Position numbers and translations under genes: made by a program. DNA of 64,000 nucleotides from an uncultured bacterium (lineage in GTDB: Bacteria; Planctomycetota; UBA1135). Location: assembly GCA_937919925.1 (NCBI GenBank), contig CALFOT010000086.1, forward strand, positions 1 through 64,000, in the 5' to 3' direction. The notes under the pieces were generated by a model. The model was not told the DNA's origin. It made no database searches and worked only from the letters and a program-made list of their open reading frames with translations. Shown here one piece after another: positions 9,199 to 21,988 of the stretch; the stretch's first letter is position 1, and every line of letters begins with the position of its first letter.

Positions 9199-9866
9199 CT
9201 GGATTCGGATCGCTTGGATTCAAGTTCGCGCTCCAACAAACTGCACCATTCCTCGAAGCCGTCGCCATCCATCGCCGAGATCGGAAGAATCAAAGCATCT
9301 GGATTCAGCCTCGCGATGTGTTCGATGGCCATTTCCGGCGAAAACGGCAAGTGGGAAAGCAAATCCATTTTGGTCAGCAAGCAAACCGCTGCGCGCGAAA
9401 AAATGGCTGGATACTTCAGCGGTTTGTCTTCACCCTCAGGAGCCGAAAGTAGCACGGTTTTGAAATCGGCGCCCAAGTCATAGGATGCCGGGCAAACTAA
9501 ATTGCTTACATTTTCCAAAAACAAAATATCCGGCATTTCAAACCCTGGTGAGGAAATGCCTGCGCCAACTAAATGAGCATCAAAATGGCAGGCGCCGCCA
9601 GTCACTATTTGAAATGCTGACGCGCCAACTTCTTGAAGCCGTAGCACATCTTCTTCTGTGGCAATATCACCGAGAAGCGCTGCGATGCGCAACTGGCCAT
9701 TAAAATACTCCACCGTCATTTCTAGCAACGTGGTTTTCCCAGAGCCTGGAGAAGAAACCAACTCCACAACCAAAGTGCCGGCTTCCGCAAACATCTTGCG
9801 CAACTCTGCTGCGCACTGATCATTCGTCTCGTGTAGGCGGCGGCGGACCTCAATAATTTCTGACAT
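9195..9866 (-). CDS. hypB: Hydrogenase/Ni-insertion GTPase HypB
   Basis: MSEIIEVRRRLHETNDQCAAELRKMFAEAGTLVVELVSSPGSGKTTLLE; LLGDIATEEDVLRL; LLTKMDLLSHLPF. Confidence 0.9.
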   Translation of the reverse strand: MSEIIEVRRRLHETNDQCAAELRKMFAEAGTLVVELVSSPGSGKTTLLEMTVEYFNGQLRIAALLGDIATEEDVLRLQEVGASAFQIVTGGACHFDAHLVGAGISSPGFEMPDILFLENVSNLVCPASYDLGADFKTVLLSAPEGEDKPLKYPAIFSRAAVCLLTKMDLLSHLPFSPEMAIEHIARLNPDALILPISAMDGDGFEEWCSLLERELESKRSESS

Positions 9867-9870
9867 AGGT

Positions 9871-10242
9871 TTATTGCGGTTGAGTGTTCCTAACCTGATC
9901 GAACTCCAGGGATTCTAATTCGAGCTCCTTACCTCCCTCCACCGCAAGCGGCCCGTGGCAATCGGGGCAATCCAGTAGCCCACATTCGTTGGCGAGCACG
10001 GTATCGCAGCTAGGGCATTTCCGATAAACGGGACACCACTTCACCTCAAGCTGTGCCTTTTCATGAGGGCTCTCGCTCACAACCGCCCGCCAAGCCTGCC
10101 GCAGCGCCTCTGGATTAATAGAAGAAAGCTCGCCGATGGCCACTTTCACGCTCAGCAGTTGGGTGGCCCTTCCCCCATTCTTCTCCTGCATAGCTCGCAA
10201 TGCGCCATGCAAAATTTCTACGGCGATACCAGTTTCGTGCAT
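9871..10242 (-). CDS. hypA: Hydrogenase maturation Ni/Zn metallochaperone HypA
   Basis: Start at MHETGIAVEILHGALRA; zinc site CPSCDTVLANECGLLDCPDCHGP. Confidence 0.88.
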   Translation of the reverse strand: MHETGIAVEILHGALRAMQEKNGGRATQLLSVKVAIGELSSINPEALRQAWRAVVSESPHEKAQLEVKWCPVYRKCPSCDTVLANECGLLDCPDCHGPLAVEGGKELELESLEFDQVRNTQPQ

Positions 10243-10398
10243 TTCCAAATCCTCATACCTCTTTTTATCAAGAATTGACGCCAAAGAGTAGAGAAATCGA
10301 CCGTTTCTTCCGCTTTCGGTAAAGTCACAAATTTGTGGAATTCTTATCTCGCTCCCTTCCAAAGGAGTAATGATTGCCTTCTGCGCCTCTCGGAAAAC

Positions 10399-10779
10399 TC
10401 AGCGCGCCGCATCGATGATCTTCACCATCGTTTCTTCCACCTCGGCAGCGAGATCTGCCAGCGGCGCGTCGGAAACCGTTTGCAGCAAAACGCTCGGCTT
10501 CAACATGCCGATGTAATGAACCCCGCCGTTTTCCCAAACAGAAATACGGCACGGGAGCGCCAGGTTCACTTCGATGTCCGCACTCAAGGCCGTGTGCGCG
10601 TGGTGGGGATTGCACACCTCCAAGACCCGCACTTCGCGGTCGAAAGCAACCCCTTTCGATTCCATCGTGGCGCGCAAATCGTACACATGCAACACCCCAA
10701 ACTTATGGGCAACTGTTGCTTCTACGAGATCGGCCGCGGCCTGATCGATGCTCTTCTCCGTTTTTACGATGTACTTCAT
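10399..10779 (-). CDS. DUF302 family protein
   Basis: MKYIVKTEKSIDQAAADLVEATVAHKFGVLHVYDLRATMESKGVAF...VEVCNPHHAHTALSADIEVNLALPCRISVWE. Confidence 0.85.
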   Translation of the reverse strand: MKYIVKTEKSIDQAAADLVEATVAHKFGVLHVYDLRATMESKGVAFDREVRVLEVCNPHHAHTALSADIEVNLALPCRISVWENGGVHYIGMLKPSVLLQTVSDAPLADLAAEVEETMVKIIDAAR

Positions 10780-10803
10780 GGTTCTTCCTTGTTCTTTCAA
10801 AGC

Positions 10804-11721
10804 TTATTTTGTGGCTTCTGTGCAGATGCCGCGAAAACGGCATCCTCCACATTTACGCGCTTCTGGCGACGCCGGCCAGTTCCCCATCATCAAATCATCT
10901 ACCTCCGGATCATAGTGCACGTCCATCATTTCGCGGATGCTAGTCGACATGTGGTCTTGTGCTTCCGAAAGCCGATTGAGATCAACTGGAATCGATTCCA
11001 CCTTGCCCGCGCCTAGATAAGCTGCGTGAAGAACAATGTTTTCTGGATCGGTGGACCACTTTTCGCACGCATACAGCGCGTAAGTATGCAATTGAAAGAT
11101 ATCCGCTTCGCGAGGCTGGCCAGTTTTCCAATCGTAAATATGAATCATCTCGCCTTCAGCATACGCGAAATCCGGCACCGCATACACTTTGGTACCAAGG
11201 AACTGGTAGGTATCCATCGTTTCTAACGAACGCCACGTATCGGGGTGCGCGTCGCGCGCCGCAGCAAGTTCCGCTGACTCGCAAAAAAACTGCGTGCTGC
11301 GCTCCAGCAACTGCCGCGCCATCTCGGTGCGCTCTTTCGAAATTTCCTGGCCGTAATGATGTTCATTTAAGTGAACACTTTTATTCGGCTGATCTTGCCA
11401 GCCACCTCCCGCCGACTGGCGCCAACCATCGCGAAACAGCTCCACGCACTCCTCCAACAATTCGTTGGTGGTCATCGTGGCGCCGTCGCGCTTCAACTCA
11501 AACCAGCGTTGGATAGCACGATGCGCACAATCGCCGGCATGAGCCGGCAAGGATGTCAGGCACTTGTGCACCATGATTTCATATTTCTGGCCGCGCGGGC
11601 GCTCCGTCCACCAGCCCCAAGAGGCATAGCGGCCATACCAGTACTCGCGCTGGCAGCGTTCCCATTCCTTCGCCCGACTCGCGGACCAAGACAGCTCGCA
11701 TTGAAATTGCTTCGTCGCCAC
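10804..11721 (-). CDS. Cas4/AddB-like PD-(D/E)XK nuclease with predicted Fe-S cysteines
   Basis: WSASRAKEWERCQREYWYGRYA; GEMIHIYDWKTGQPREADIFQLHTYALYA; C-terminal CGGCRFRGIC. Confidence 0.75.
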   Translation of the reverse strand: MATKQFQCELSWSASRAKEWERCQREYWYGRYASWGWWTERPRGQKYEIMVHKCLTSLPAHAGDCAHRAIQRWFELKRDGATMTTNELLEECVELFRDGWRQSAGGGWQDQPNKSVHLNEHHYGQEISKERTEMARQLLERSTQFFCESAELAAARDAHPDTWRSLETMDTYQFLGTKVYAVPDFAYAEGEMIHIYDWKTGQPREADIFQLHTYALYACEKWSTDPENIVLHAAYLGAGKVESIPVDLNRLSEAQDHMSTSIREMMDVHYDPEVDDLMMGNWPASPEARKCGGCRFRGICTEATK

Positions 11722-11802
11722 GCCCCCATCTTAGCTTGGCGCGGTCTCGAATTGCGCCGGAAGCCACAGGCCCCGCGGAGATTGTCCGCGCAAAAATACG
11801 CT

Positions 11803-13323
11803 TTAGTGGCGGAAATGCCGCGTGCCGGTGTGCACCATGCAAACCCCGCGGGCGTCACAAGCGGCAGTTACTTCCGCGTCACGCATCGAGCCGCCAGGCT
11901 GCACAATGGCCACCACGCCAGCTTCGGCAAGGGCTTCCGGGCCATCTGGAAACGGGAAAAATGCGTCGCTACCGACGACTGCGCCCTTGGCCAAAGCGCC
12001 AGCTTTCTTCACCGCGATTTCTGCGCTGTCCACCCGGCTCATCTGCCCCGCTCCTGCGCCCACCAACATGCCGCCTTTGACTAGGCAAATCGAATTGGAT
12101 TTAAGATGCTTTGCAAGTGTTTGCGCCAAACGTAAATCTTGTTCGCAACCTTCCGGCATCGCAACCTTGCCTGCCACATTTAAGACGGCATCAAAGCCGC
12201 TCTTGGTATCCGTTCCTTGCGCCAAAGTACCGCCCCAAATTCGCCGCTCCTCGGTTTGCATTCGCGGCATGCCGATATCGCCTACCTTCACAATGCGCAA
12301 ATTCTTGCCCCACTTCGGGCCGCTGCGCAATAGGGCAACCGCCTCCTCGTCGAAACTGGGAGCTGCTAGAACTTCAACAAAATGACCCGGGCCGGCGAGA
12401 AACTCTGCGCATGCAAAATCGAAGTTACTGTTCAGGGCAATCACCGAGCCAAAGGCTGAAAGCGGATCGCCTTCCCATGCGCGCTCCAAACTCTGCGCGG
12501 CGCTACTACCTAATGCTGCGCCACAAGGATTCGTGTGCTTTACCACCACGGCGGCGGGAACAGGTAAATCATTCACTGCAGCAACCGCACCATCGAGATC
12601 GAGCCAATTGTTGTACGACAACTCCTTGCCGCCCGGCAGAATTTCAGCTGCACCTAAACCAAAGCGAGTGGCGTCGGCGAAAAAGCCTGCTGTTTGATGT
12701 GGGTTTTCGCCGTAACGCAATCCAGCGCCTTCTTGTTCGGCAAACCACCGACCAATTGCCGTATCGTATTCACCGGTGCGCGCGAAAACTTTTGCCGCCA
12801 AACGTTTGCGGGTTGCCAAAGTGGTGCCGCCTTCCTTTAGCTCAGCGGCAACCGCCACATAATCTGCGGTGTCACAAAGAACGGCAACACTCTGGTGATT
12901 CTTCGCGGCCGACCGCAACATGGAGGGGCCACCAATATCAATCTTCTCGATGATTTCTTCGTGGCTTCCGCCCGCCGCAACCGTTTCTTCAAAGGGATAT
13001 AGGTTCACCACGACCATATCAATTGGGCCGATTCCGTATTCCTTCATCGACGCCAAGTGACCTGCATCATCACGCCGCGCCAACAAGCCCCCGTGAATTT
13101 TCGGATGCAAGGTTTTCACGCGACCATCCATCATTTCTGGAAAGCCGGTGTAATCGGCGACCTCGGTAACTTCAAGCCCTGCGGCGGCAAGCGCTTTCAT
13201 GGTGCCGCCCGTCGACAACAGCTCTGCTCCCTGCGCGGCGAGGGCTTTGCCGAGCTCAACAATGCCATCTTTGTAAAAAACACTCAGTAGGGCGCGGCGC
13301 ACGGGGTATCGATCGGTAGTCAT
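11803..13323 (-). CDS. purH: Bifunctional AICAR formyltransferase / IMP cyclohydrolase
   Basis: MTTDRYPVRRALLSVFYKDGIVELGKAL...STGGTMKAL...GRVKTLHPKIHGGLLAR...LRYGENPHQ...VVKHTNPCGAA...SDAFFPFPDG. Confidence 0.96.
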   Translation of the reverse strand: MTTDRYPVRRALLSVFYKDGIVELGKALAAQGAELLSTGGTMKALAAAGLEVTEVADYTGFPEMMDGRVKTLHPKIHGGLLARRDDAGHLASMKEYGIGPIDMVVVNLYPFEETVAAGGSHEEIIEKIDIGGPSMLRSAAKNHQSVAVLCDTADYVAVAAELKEGGTTLATRKRLAAKVFARTGEYDTAIGRWFAEQEGAGLRYGENPHQTAGFFADATRFGLGAAEILPGGKELSYNNWLDLDGAVAAVNDLPVPAAVVVKHTNPCGAALGSSAAQSLERAWEGDPLSAFGSVIALNSNFDFACAEFLAGPGHFVEVLAAPSFDEEAVALLRSGPKWGKNLRIVKVGDIGMPRMQTEERRIWGGTLAQGTDTKSGFDAVLNVAGKVAMPEGCEQDLRLAQTLAKHLKSNSICLVKGGMLVGAGAGQMSRVDSAEIAVKKAGALAKGAVVGSDAFFPFPDGPEALAEAGVVAIVQPGGSMRDAEVTAACDARGVCMVHTGTRHFRH

Positions 13324-13327
13324 GATT

Positions 13328-14426
13328 TTAACGAGTTGCTTTGTTGCGAAGATATTCTTCAATGAAAGAATCTATGTTTCCGTCGAGTACAGACTGCGCG
13401 TTACCGACTTCATGTTTGGTTCGATGGTCTTTGACCATCTGGTAGGGATGCAGAACGTAGGAGCGAATTTGGGAACCCCAAGCGATCTCACCCTTGTTGC
13501 CATACATGGACTTCAATTCTTCATCACGCTCACGTTCGCGCAACTCGAATAATTTTGCAGTCAACATCCGCAATGCAATTTGGCGGTTCTTGAGCTGGCT
13601 GCGTTCGTTCTGGCACTGCACCACAATTCCAGTCGGCAGGTGGGTCATACGCACCGCCGAATCAGTTTTGTTGACGTGCTGGCCACCCGCACCACTAGCC
13701 CGATAGGTATCCACACGCACTTCCTCCATATCGATTTGGATGGCGCCTTCTTCTTCAAATTCCGGCATCACTTCCACCGCGGCAAACGATGTGTGGCGAC
13801 GTCCTTGTGCATCGAATGGTGAAATGCGCACGAGTCGGTGCACGCCACGCTCCGCCTTTAACTTGCCGTAGGCGTATGGCCCACGGAACAACAAGGTGCA
13901 ATGACGAATGCCGCCTTCATCGCTGGGCAACAACTCGATTTCAAGGAGTTCGATTTCTTGACGTTCCCCCCAACGCAAATACATGCGCATGAGCATCTCG
14001 GCGAAATCGGTTGCATCGACGCCGCCCGCCCCCGCCTGAATCGAAAGGAAGGCATTGCGATTATCGTTCTCGCCGCCGAGCATCACCTGAAACTCCAGCG
14101 CCTCCAATTTCGCAATCGCGTTTTGTAGCGCAACTTCAAGATCCTCTTCCACAGCTTTAGCGCCGGCCTCTTCCCCCAACTCAGCCAACATCGCAATCTC
14201 TTCGAGAGATTCCGCGGCGGCATCAATTGGATTGAGCACCGCATTGGTGATTTTTAATTCCCCAATGATTTGTTGCGCGCGCTCTTGGTCATCCCAAAAG
14301 CCCGGCACGAGCATGCTGCTATTCAGTTCTGCGCGACGCTCTAAATGCTTGGCGTAGTCAAAGACGCCTCCTAATCTGTTCGAGGCGACGCTCCATCTCG
14401 GCAGCTTGGTTAAGGGTTTCTTTCAT
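13328..14426 (-). CDS. prfB: Peptide chain release factor 2, expressed by programmed +1 frameshift at an in-frame TGA (14358-14360)
   Basis: Zero frame from ATG 14424-14426: MKETLNQAAEMERRLEQIRRRL then TGA; +1 frame continues DYAKHLERRAELNSSMLVPGFWDDQER...; GGQHVNKTDSAVRMTHLPTG motif. Shift site AGGAGGCGTCTTTGAC. Confidence 0.93.
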
Positions 14427-14467
14427 CTTTGCGCTCGGGGGAAACTTGGGTTCTAGGGAGACTAGTG

Positions 14468-15070
14468 TTAGGAGGCGGCCTTCGCCGCAACAATCGCATC
14501 ATGAAGAGCGTGGTAAAGCGCGGTGTTGGCGGCTAAGGCCAATGGCAAGACCGCCTGTTCTGATTCCAATAAATATTCGGCGCGACGCTCGGGAGTGAAG
14601 ACGCCCTGCATGGAAAGCAAATTATCAAGGCGATCCGCCGCTTTCACAATATGGCTGTCGCGGCCAGCCCAGCGCAGGTGTTCCAGGTAACGCATGTTAC
14701 GAACGAACTTGGTTTCGCCCTCTTTCAATTGCGGGTGCGTTAAGGCACGCACCATATCACCTACCTGATGGCCAAAATCATCTTCCACATCATTGACTGT
14801 TACTTTGGTGTCTTCCGCAACATCGTGCAAAAGACCTGCGCAAATCACGGCGGCATGATTCTGCTGTTGCGCTAACTCCAACAAAATGAGTGCTGTGCGC
14901 AATAGGTGATTCAAGTAGGGCTCGTGTGAGCCTTTACGCGTTTGACCCAAGTGCGCTTGCTTGGCAACTTCCAGGGCATCGGGAATGGATGGCCAAGTGG
15001 AATTTCCAACTTGATTTAGCAAGCGCTGTTCGAGCTGATCAGCGGACAGAGTGTAAAGTTCTTCGAGCAT
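14468..15070 (-). CDS. HD-domain phosphohydrolase (SpoT-like HD)
   Basis: LNHLLRTALILLELAQQQNHAAVICAGLLHDVAEDTKVT...VKAADRLDNL. Confidence 0.8.
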   Translation of the reverse strand: MLEELYTLSADQLEQRLLNQVGNSTWPSIPDALEVAKQAHLGQTRKGSHEPYLNHLLRTALILLELAQQQNHAAVICAGLLHDVAEDTKVTVNDVEDDFGHQVGDMVRALTHPQLKEGETKFVRNMRYLEHLRWAGRDSHIVKAADRLDNLLSMQGVFTPERRAEYLLESEQAVLPLALAANTALYHALHDAIVAAKAAS

Positions 15071-15072
15071 CT

Positions 15073-15768
15073 TCAGCGTATGAGTGTGACAGCCTGGCCG
15101 TCATCTTGGCCTTCGATAACCATATCGCAGAGATTTAGAAACAGCCCAACTTCTGCAACGCCAGGAATCTGTGATAAATCCGCGTGGAGCTGCTCTGGGT
15201 TGGCAATTCCATCCGCAAAACGACAATCAAAAATGTAATTGCCGTTGTCTGTCACAAATGGTTCGCCTTCTTCGGTGGTACGGATGTAGGGAGTGCAGTT
15301 GCCAATTTTGGCAACGCTCTCGCGGGTGGTCACGTGTCCGAAAGGAATCACCTCTACAGGCAAGAGGAAGGTCGTGCCAAGGCGCGCAACACGCTTGCCG
15401 CTGCCAATAATAATGGCCACTTGGGCGCTCGCGGCAGCAACAATTTTTTCCCGCAAAAGTGCGCCGCCGCCGCCTTTGATGAGCCGGAACTTGGAATCGA
15501 CTTCATCGGCGCCATCAATTACCAAATCAAGGGCCGGGTAATGATCGAGATCCGAAATCGGAATCCCCAAGGTTCGAGCGAGCTCTGCGGTCTGTACAGA
15601 AGTGGCCACGCCAACAACTTCTAGGCCCTCTTGCTTGATGCGCTCCGCGAGCGCTTGCAAGAAAAACGCTACGGTTGTGCCGGTACCGAGTCCGAGTTTC
15701 ATCCCGGTTTTCACCAGCTTTGCGGCAGCGTAACCAGCGGCCTGTTTTGGCGAGGTAGCTTCAACCAT
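15073..15768 (-). CDS. rpiA: Ribose-5-phosphate isomerase A
   Basis: KLGLGTGTTVAFFLQAL...DLVIDGADEVDSKFRLIKGGGGALLREKIVA. Confidence 0.95.
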   Translation of the reverse strand: MVEATSPKQAAGYAAAKLVKTGMKLGLGTGTTVAFFLQALAERIKQEGLEVVGVATSVQTAELARTLGIPISDLDHYPALDLVIDGADEVDSKFRLIKGGGGALLREKIVAAASAQVAIIIGSGKRVARLGTTFLLPVEVIPFGHVTTRESVAKIGNCTPYIRTTEEGEPFVTDNGNYIFDCRFADGIANPEQLHADLSQIPGVAEVGLFLNLCDMVIEGQDDGQAVTLIR

Positions 15769-15892
15769 TTTCGCGGCTTATGATACCGCAGCCATTCCTC
15801 CCAATTTTGATGCCATTAAAGACCTTGCGGTGGGTATACTCTGGTGGAGGCTAAATGACATTCGTTCTCAATAAGGCCCCCGCGCCCCTTCC

Positions 15893-16159
15893 ATGATTCC
15901 TCCACCTCCTCACCTCACCCTAGCCGATCTACCTCGCATATTAGTAGGCCGGGTTCTAGGTGTGGATGGAACGAGCAAATTCAGCGAGCGGTTGCGTGAG
16001 CTTGGGTTTTGTTGTGGCACGGAAGTTCGTTTTGAGCGTCAAGCGCCTTTCGGCGGGCCAATCATTGTTAGCCTGCGCGGCTATCGCTTATGCCTGCGCC
16101 GATCCGAAGCCAAATGCATTCGCATTGAAGGCATGGCCGATTCTGGCGGGAATGGCTAA
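15893..16159 (+). CDS. feoA: Ferrous iron transport protein A
   Basis: 88 aa SH3-like; RLRELGFCCGTEVRFERQAPFGGPIIVSLRGYRLCLRRSEA; immediately upstream of feoB. Confidence 0.85.
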   Translation: MIPPPPHLTLADLPRILVGRVLGVDGTSKFSERLRELGFCCGTEVRFERQAPFGGPIIVSLRGYRLCLRRSEAKCIRIEGMADSGGNG

Positions 16160-16162
16160 ACC

Positions 16163-18034
16163 ATGAGCCAAAAGATTCATCTAGCGTTAGTGGGCAGCCC
16201 AAACTCTGGGAAAACCACCCTGTTTAATGCCCTGACCGGCCTTTCCGGGAAAACTGGCAACTACCCTGGGGTCACCGTCGACCGACGTTTAGGCCACTTC
16301 CACATCGAAAACAAGGAAGTGCACTTGTCTGATTTGCCCGGCAGCTATTCTCTGCATGCAATTTCAGAAGACGAGGCCGTCACCGCCAAAGTGCTACGTG
16401 GCGACATGGACGGCGGCATTGTCCCGGATGGAATCGTTTTTGTCGCGGACGCCACCACTTTAGAGCGATCCTTGCCGATGCTTGCGGACGTGCTTCATAT
16501 TGGCCGCCCCACGTTGCTGGTGCTCACGATGGTGGACGAACTAAACGCGCGGGGCGGTGATTTGGATCTATTTAAGCTCCAGGCAAAGCTTGGCATTCCC
16601 ATTGTGGGGGTGGTTGGCAACAAGGGCTTAGGTATCGCCGATTTGCGCTCACGCCTTCCGCAATTTGCCTCCTGGGCACGCGCCAGCAACCTTCCCGCGC
16701 GCGAAACAGAAGCCCGCTTTCAGTGGGCGGATTTGGTCTTGGCAGACGTCACGCGGCACCCACTCTCGGAAAGCCAGATGACGCGCCGCATTGATAGAAT
16801 TCTGCTTCATCCGGTAGTTGGGATTGTGGTCTTTCTGGCCTTTCTGGCGCTCTTTTTCCAGGCTATTTTCAGTTGGGCGGCCCCCGCGATGAACCTCTTT
16901 TCCGGATGGATGGATCACGCCGCTGATTGGGTTTTGGCCAACCTACCTGCAAGCTTGGCAACCGACTTACTTGCCGACGGCATCATCCGTGGTGTCGGAG
17001 CAGTGATTGTTTTTGTACCGCAAATCGCCCTGCTTTTTGCAATGATCTTTTTTTTCGAGGCCTCCGGCTATATGTCACGCGCCGCATTTGTGGTTGACCG
17101 CGTAATGGGTTGGGCCGGCCTCGAGGGGCGCTGTTTTATTTCATTGCTTTCCTCTTATGCCTGCGCCGTACCCGGGATTATGGCCACGCGCACCATTCCG
17201 TCGCCGCGTGACCGCTTGGCCACCATTTTGGTCGCGCCTTTTGCCACTTGCTCCGCGCGCTTACCTGTCTATGCGATACTTATTTCGGCATTTATCCCGA
17301 ACACAACTGTTTGGGGGCCCTTTACATTCCAGGGCCTTACTTTGATGGGCCTTTATGTACTTGGTGGTGTGAGTGCTGTGATTTTCGCCGCCCTGTTTAA
17401 GCGCGGCATGCTGCGTGGCGCCAGCTTGCCCTTCTATCTCGAGCTGCCTCCTTACCGTTTTCCTTCCTTGCGCTCGATTGGCCTGCAAGTCTTCCGCCGC
17501 GTGCGTGTGTTTCTGAAAGACGCGGGCTCGGTCATTCTCATTGGCTCCATCATTCTGTGGTTTCTGCTGAATTTTCCTCGCCATCAATCGCCTGCAGATG
17601 TTGCCCCAGCGATTGCCCATAGGGCGCAAATTGAACAAAGTTATGCTGCCAGTATCGGGCATGCCATGGAGCCCGTTTTCAAACCATTGGGTTTTGATTG
17701 GCGAATTAACGTTGGCCTAGTTGGCTCCTTTGCTGCGCGCGAATTAATGATTACCACCCTCGCGCAGGTTTATGCCTATGAAGATACCGACGGTGATTTC
17801 GCTGGCTTCAGCAATCTTCTTACCAAGCCGGATCCACAAACCGGTGAGCCACCGATGACCTTTGCAAGCGCTGTTGCCCTCTTGCTGTTTTTTGTTTACG
17901 CGCTACTTTGTCTTTCTACTGTGGCGGTCGTCCGCCGCGAAACCAACAGTTGGAAATGGCCAATCTTCATGTTGACCTACATGGGCGCCATGGCGTGGGT
18001 CGCCGGCTTCATTGGCTACAATTTAGCCAAGTGA
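16163..18034 (+). CDS. feoB: Ferrous iron transporter B
   Basis: LALVGSPNSGKTTLFNALTG...GNYPGVTVDRRLG...DLPGSYSL; SYMSRAAFVVDRVM; ACAVPGIMATR. Confidence 0.96.
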   Translation: MSQKIHLALVGSPNSGKTTLFNALTGLSGKTGNYPGVTVDRRLGHFHIENKEVHLSDLPGSYSLHAISEDEAVTAKVLRGDMDGGIVPDGIVFVADATTLERSLPMLADVLHIGRPTLLVLTMVDELNARGGDLDLFKLQAKLGIPIVGVVGNKGLGIADLRSRLPQFASWARASNLPARETEARFQWADLVLADVTRHPLSESQMTRRIDRILLHPVVGIVVFLAFLALFFQAIFSWAAPAMNLFSGWMDHAADWVLANLPASLATDLLADGIIRGVGAVIVFVPQIALLFAMIFFFEASGYMSRAAFVVDRVMGWAGLEGRCFISLLSSYACAVPGIMATRTIPSPRDRLATILVAPFATCSARLPVYAILISAFIPNTTVWGPFTFQGLTLMGLYVLGGVSAVIFAALFKRGMLRGASLPFYLELPPYRFPSLRSIGLQVFRRVRVFLKDAGSVILIGSIILWFLLNFPRHQSPADVAPAIAHRAQIEQSYAASIGHAMEPVFKPLGFDWRINVGLVGSFAARELMITTLAQVYAYEDTDGDFAGFSNLLTKPDPQTGEPPMTFASAVALLLFFVYALLCLSTVAVVRRETNSWKWPIFMLTYMGAMAWVAGFIGYNLAK

Positions 18035-18064
18035 AGCAAGGTCTTCCGCAATCAAGCGTTGCGA

Positions 18065-20848
<2,784 letters not shown>

Positions 20849-20852
<4 letters not shown>

Positions 20853-21988
20853 ACGAGTGCGCTCAGCGGCATGACCACGTAGGTGTAATCGTCACCCAGC
20901 AAAAATTTTGCTGGCCGCGATGGGTCATCGATTTGCAGCTCGATTTGTTCCGAGTGCGCTGCCTTTAGACCCTCTAAAAGAAACGTTGGATTGAAAGCCG
21001 TCTTTAAACCTTCACCACTGTAAGCCACTTCAAAATTTGCTGACGCCCGCCCGCGCCCTTCGTGTTCCGAAGCAATCTCAAGATTATTCGCCGTCATTTC
21101 CAAACGAACCACCGCAGCGGAGTCCAAAGTTAAGTGACTGGCTAAGCGCAATTTTTTAGTGAAGGATTCTCGATGGGCTTGAAGTACATGCTTACCACCC
21201 TGAGGAATCACGTTGGCGTAATTGGGATATTCTCCTGTAAGGACTCGGCCAAAGGATTCAAGATTGCCAAGCTTAAAACCAACCAAGTTGCCAAGAAACC
21301 AAATTTGAATCTCTTGCCCTTCTTCATCTTGACCAAAACGATAAATTTGATCAAGCACTTTGGGCAACAAAACCGAACGTGACTTGCCGCCACTGCCTTG
21401 AGAAGTTGGCCGTTTGATACAAGCTAAGCGTCGCCCATCTGTGCCCACCATCGTTGCTTGTCCATCTGCAATTTCGAGAAGAATTCCTTCCGTAGCAAAA
21501 CGTGTGTCCTGCACGCGTGAAGTTGCAAAGCGGGTGGAGTTCACCATGACCAAAAAATCACCTTTATCCATAACGATATTGGCGTCGCCCGATAATGTTG
21601 GCACGAGTGGGAAACTTTCCGAGTGCGCCGAGGCATTGCTGCCAGCGCTGGACTCAAAAGTTACCAGGGTGCAAACATCTTCACCAGACTCCACCTTGAC
21701 CTGGCCTTTGTCAAGCAAAGTCAGAGTAACGGTATCGGATTCAAGATCCTTGATGATTTCCACAAGCTCGCGGCCAGGGATGACTGCCCAGCCAGGTTGA
21801 TCGACCTGCACAAAATCAATGCGGTAACGCACCGCCATATCAAGGTCATTGGTCATCAGGACGACACAGTCATTTGAGGCTTCGATAAGGATGCCCCCGT
21901 AGACGGGATTAGTTGGTTTACGGTCAATACCCATTTCCACGCGCTGCAAAGCGTTGCGGAAGGCAAGACGGTCAATGAGGATTTTCAT
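20849..21988 (-). CDS. dnaN: DNA polymerase III beta sliding clamp
   Basis: 379 aa; MKILIDRLAFRNALQRVEMGIDRKPTNPVYGGILIEA...GTDGRRLA...ending YVVMPLSALV. Confidence 0.95.

Noticed and set aside
10333-11016. 227-aa plus-strand ORF
   Set aside because: Spans antisense of hypA upstream, DUF302 and nuclease genes; no recognisable motif; shadow ORF.
12111-12953. 280-aa plus-strand ORF
   Set aside because: Antisense to the purH frame with strong family motifs; composition (Arg/Gln/Pro/His rich) typical of a shadow ORF in GC-rich DNA.
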